Of a stretch of DNA of 20,878 bases, positions 20,678-20,878 are shown piece by piece. Source of the stretch: a virus; IMG/VR virus record IMGVR_UViG_3300032562_000203, positions 1 through 20,878 of that record; one strand, 5' to 3'. The notes beneath the pieces were generated by a model that was not told where the DNA came from, did no database searches, and saw only the letters and a program-made list of their open reading frames with translations. Within the stretch, counting starts at the first letter, position 1. Each line of letters begins with the position of its first letter. Position numbers and translations under genes: made by a program.

Positions 20678-20878
20678 CGCGCAACATGTTCCTCGCGGGC
20701 GGGGACACGGTGGAGATACGCACTCGCGCCGATGGCACGCTCAAGGCCACCAAGGTCATCAGCGCCATAGGAGCCACATCGCTCTCGTGGGCGAGCGGCA
20801 ACGTCTCCGTGACCAGCGGGGACTCCGTCTACAAGGCGTATGCGGGAACCGACAAGGTCTACTCGATGACCGGCACGA
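20185..20878 (+). CDS. Beta-rich probable tail adhesin, 3' partial
   Basis: ATG 20185 follows AGGAGG (20174-20179) and the frame stays open for 231 codons to the end of the window, so the gene continues beyond it. The protein is rich in Gly, Ala, Thr, Val and Asn and poor in charged helices, with repeated short strands (TLTIDANLTCKSLNIGYGAV, GNCVVSDNVVITMAASGKLY, LRIGSRWTCNGTLRSIGTG). This suggests a beta-solenoid or stacked-strand structural protein, such as a tail fibre or spike. Several Cys are spread along it. FCCH-like features may occur near the end (GDTVEIRTRADG). Function is inferred from composition and position only. Confidence 0.6.
   Translation, partial: MANAYAAACFTLDTDTNVAGLTALKGSACAVTDDICVKASAAGVPATLTIDANLTCKSLNIGYGAVNGGTASYGNCVVSDNVVITMAASGKLYLRIGSRWTCNGTLRSIGTGTGAEDQTVTALHANNQDVQVAGAWWQLVNDLTGRRFDVTASTNTTSVTCTTDPRNMFLAGGDTVEIRTRADGTLKATKVISAIGATSLSWASGNVSVTSGDSVYKAYAGTDKVYSMTGT

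Noticed and set aside
1-20878. tRNA, rRNA or attachment-site sequences
   Set aside because: No cloverleaf-like T-loop sequence or long direct repeat was noticed on reading both strands.

Overview
The window is part of the late (structural and lysis) region of a high-GC, double-stranded DNA tailed phage or prophage with a long non-contractile tail (siphovirus). Every convincing gene is on the + strand. Genes are packed tightly, and many junctions are ATGA, GTGA, TTGA or TGATG overlaps that suggest translational coupling. High GC, GTG/TTG starts, strong AGGAGG ribosome sites and the families present fit a phage of a high-GC Gram-positive host, probably an actinobacterium. The host cannot be named from the sequence alone. 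No integrase, repressor, replication gene or tRNA is visible, so lifestyle is undetermined.

Layout. 1-1353: 3' part of the large terminase gene, carrying an intein (499-1221). Inside the intein, in another reading frame, lies a complete HNH endonuclease gene (756-1154). 1400-6922: head module with portal, a tiny membrane protein, a MuF-type minor head protein, a zinc-ribbon protein, scaffold, HK97-fold major capsid and a small probable head protein. 6927-8636: connector and neck genes (adaptor, stopper, gp10-like, tail terminator). 8636-12059: a mini zinc-finger protein, tail tube protein with an inserted domain, the two tail chaperones G and G-T joined by a -1 frameshift at GGGAAAC, and a short tape measure. 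12061-17840: tail tip and adhesion genes, including two very glycine-rich proteins and a hub-like protein. 17837-19875: a one-span membrane protein, a papain-like cysteine peptidase and a CHAP lysin. 19872-20878: a small unknown gene and the start of a beta-rich probable adhesin that runs off the window.

How they work together: terminase packages DNA through the portal into a capsid built on the scaffold. The connector genes close the head and join it to a tail tube whose length is set by the tape measure. The glycine-rich and hub proteins form the tip that meets the cell, and the peptidases break the wall.

Two observations stand out. First, the terminase intein keeps its splicing blocks in the terminase frame while its homing endonuclease is a separate, out-of-frame ORF filling exactly the intein linker. 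Second, the tetranucleotide GATC is absent from the first 19,223 bases by my manual scan, then occurs seven times in the last 1.65 kb. The change falls at the start of the CHAP lysin gene and suggests a restriction-avoiding phage that recently acquired a foreign lysin/adhesin segment.
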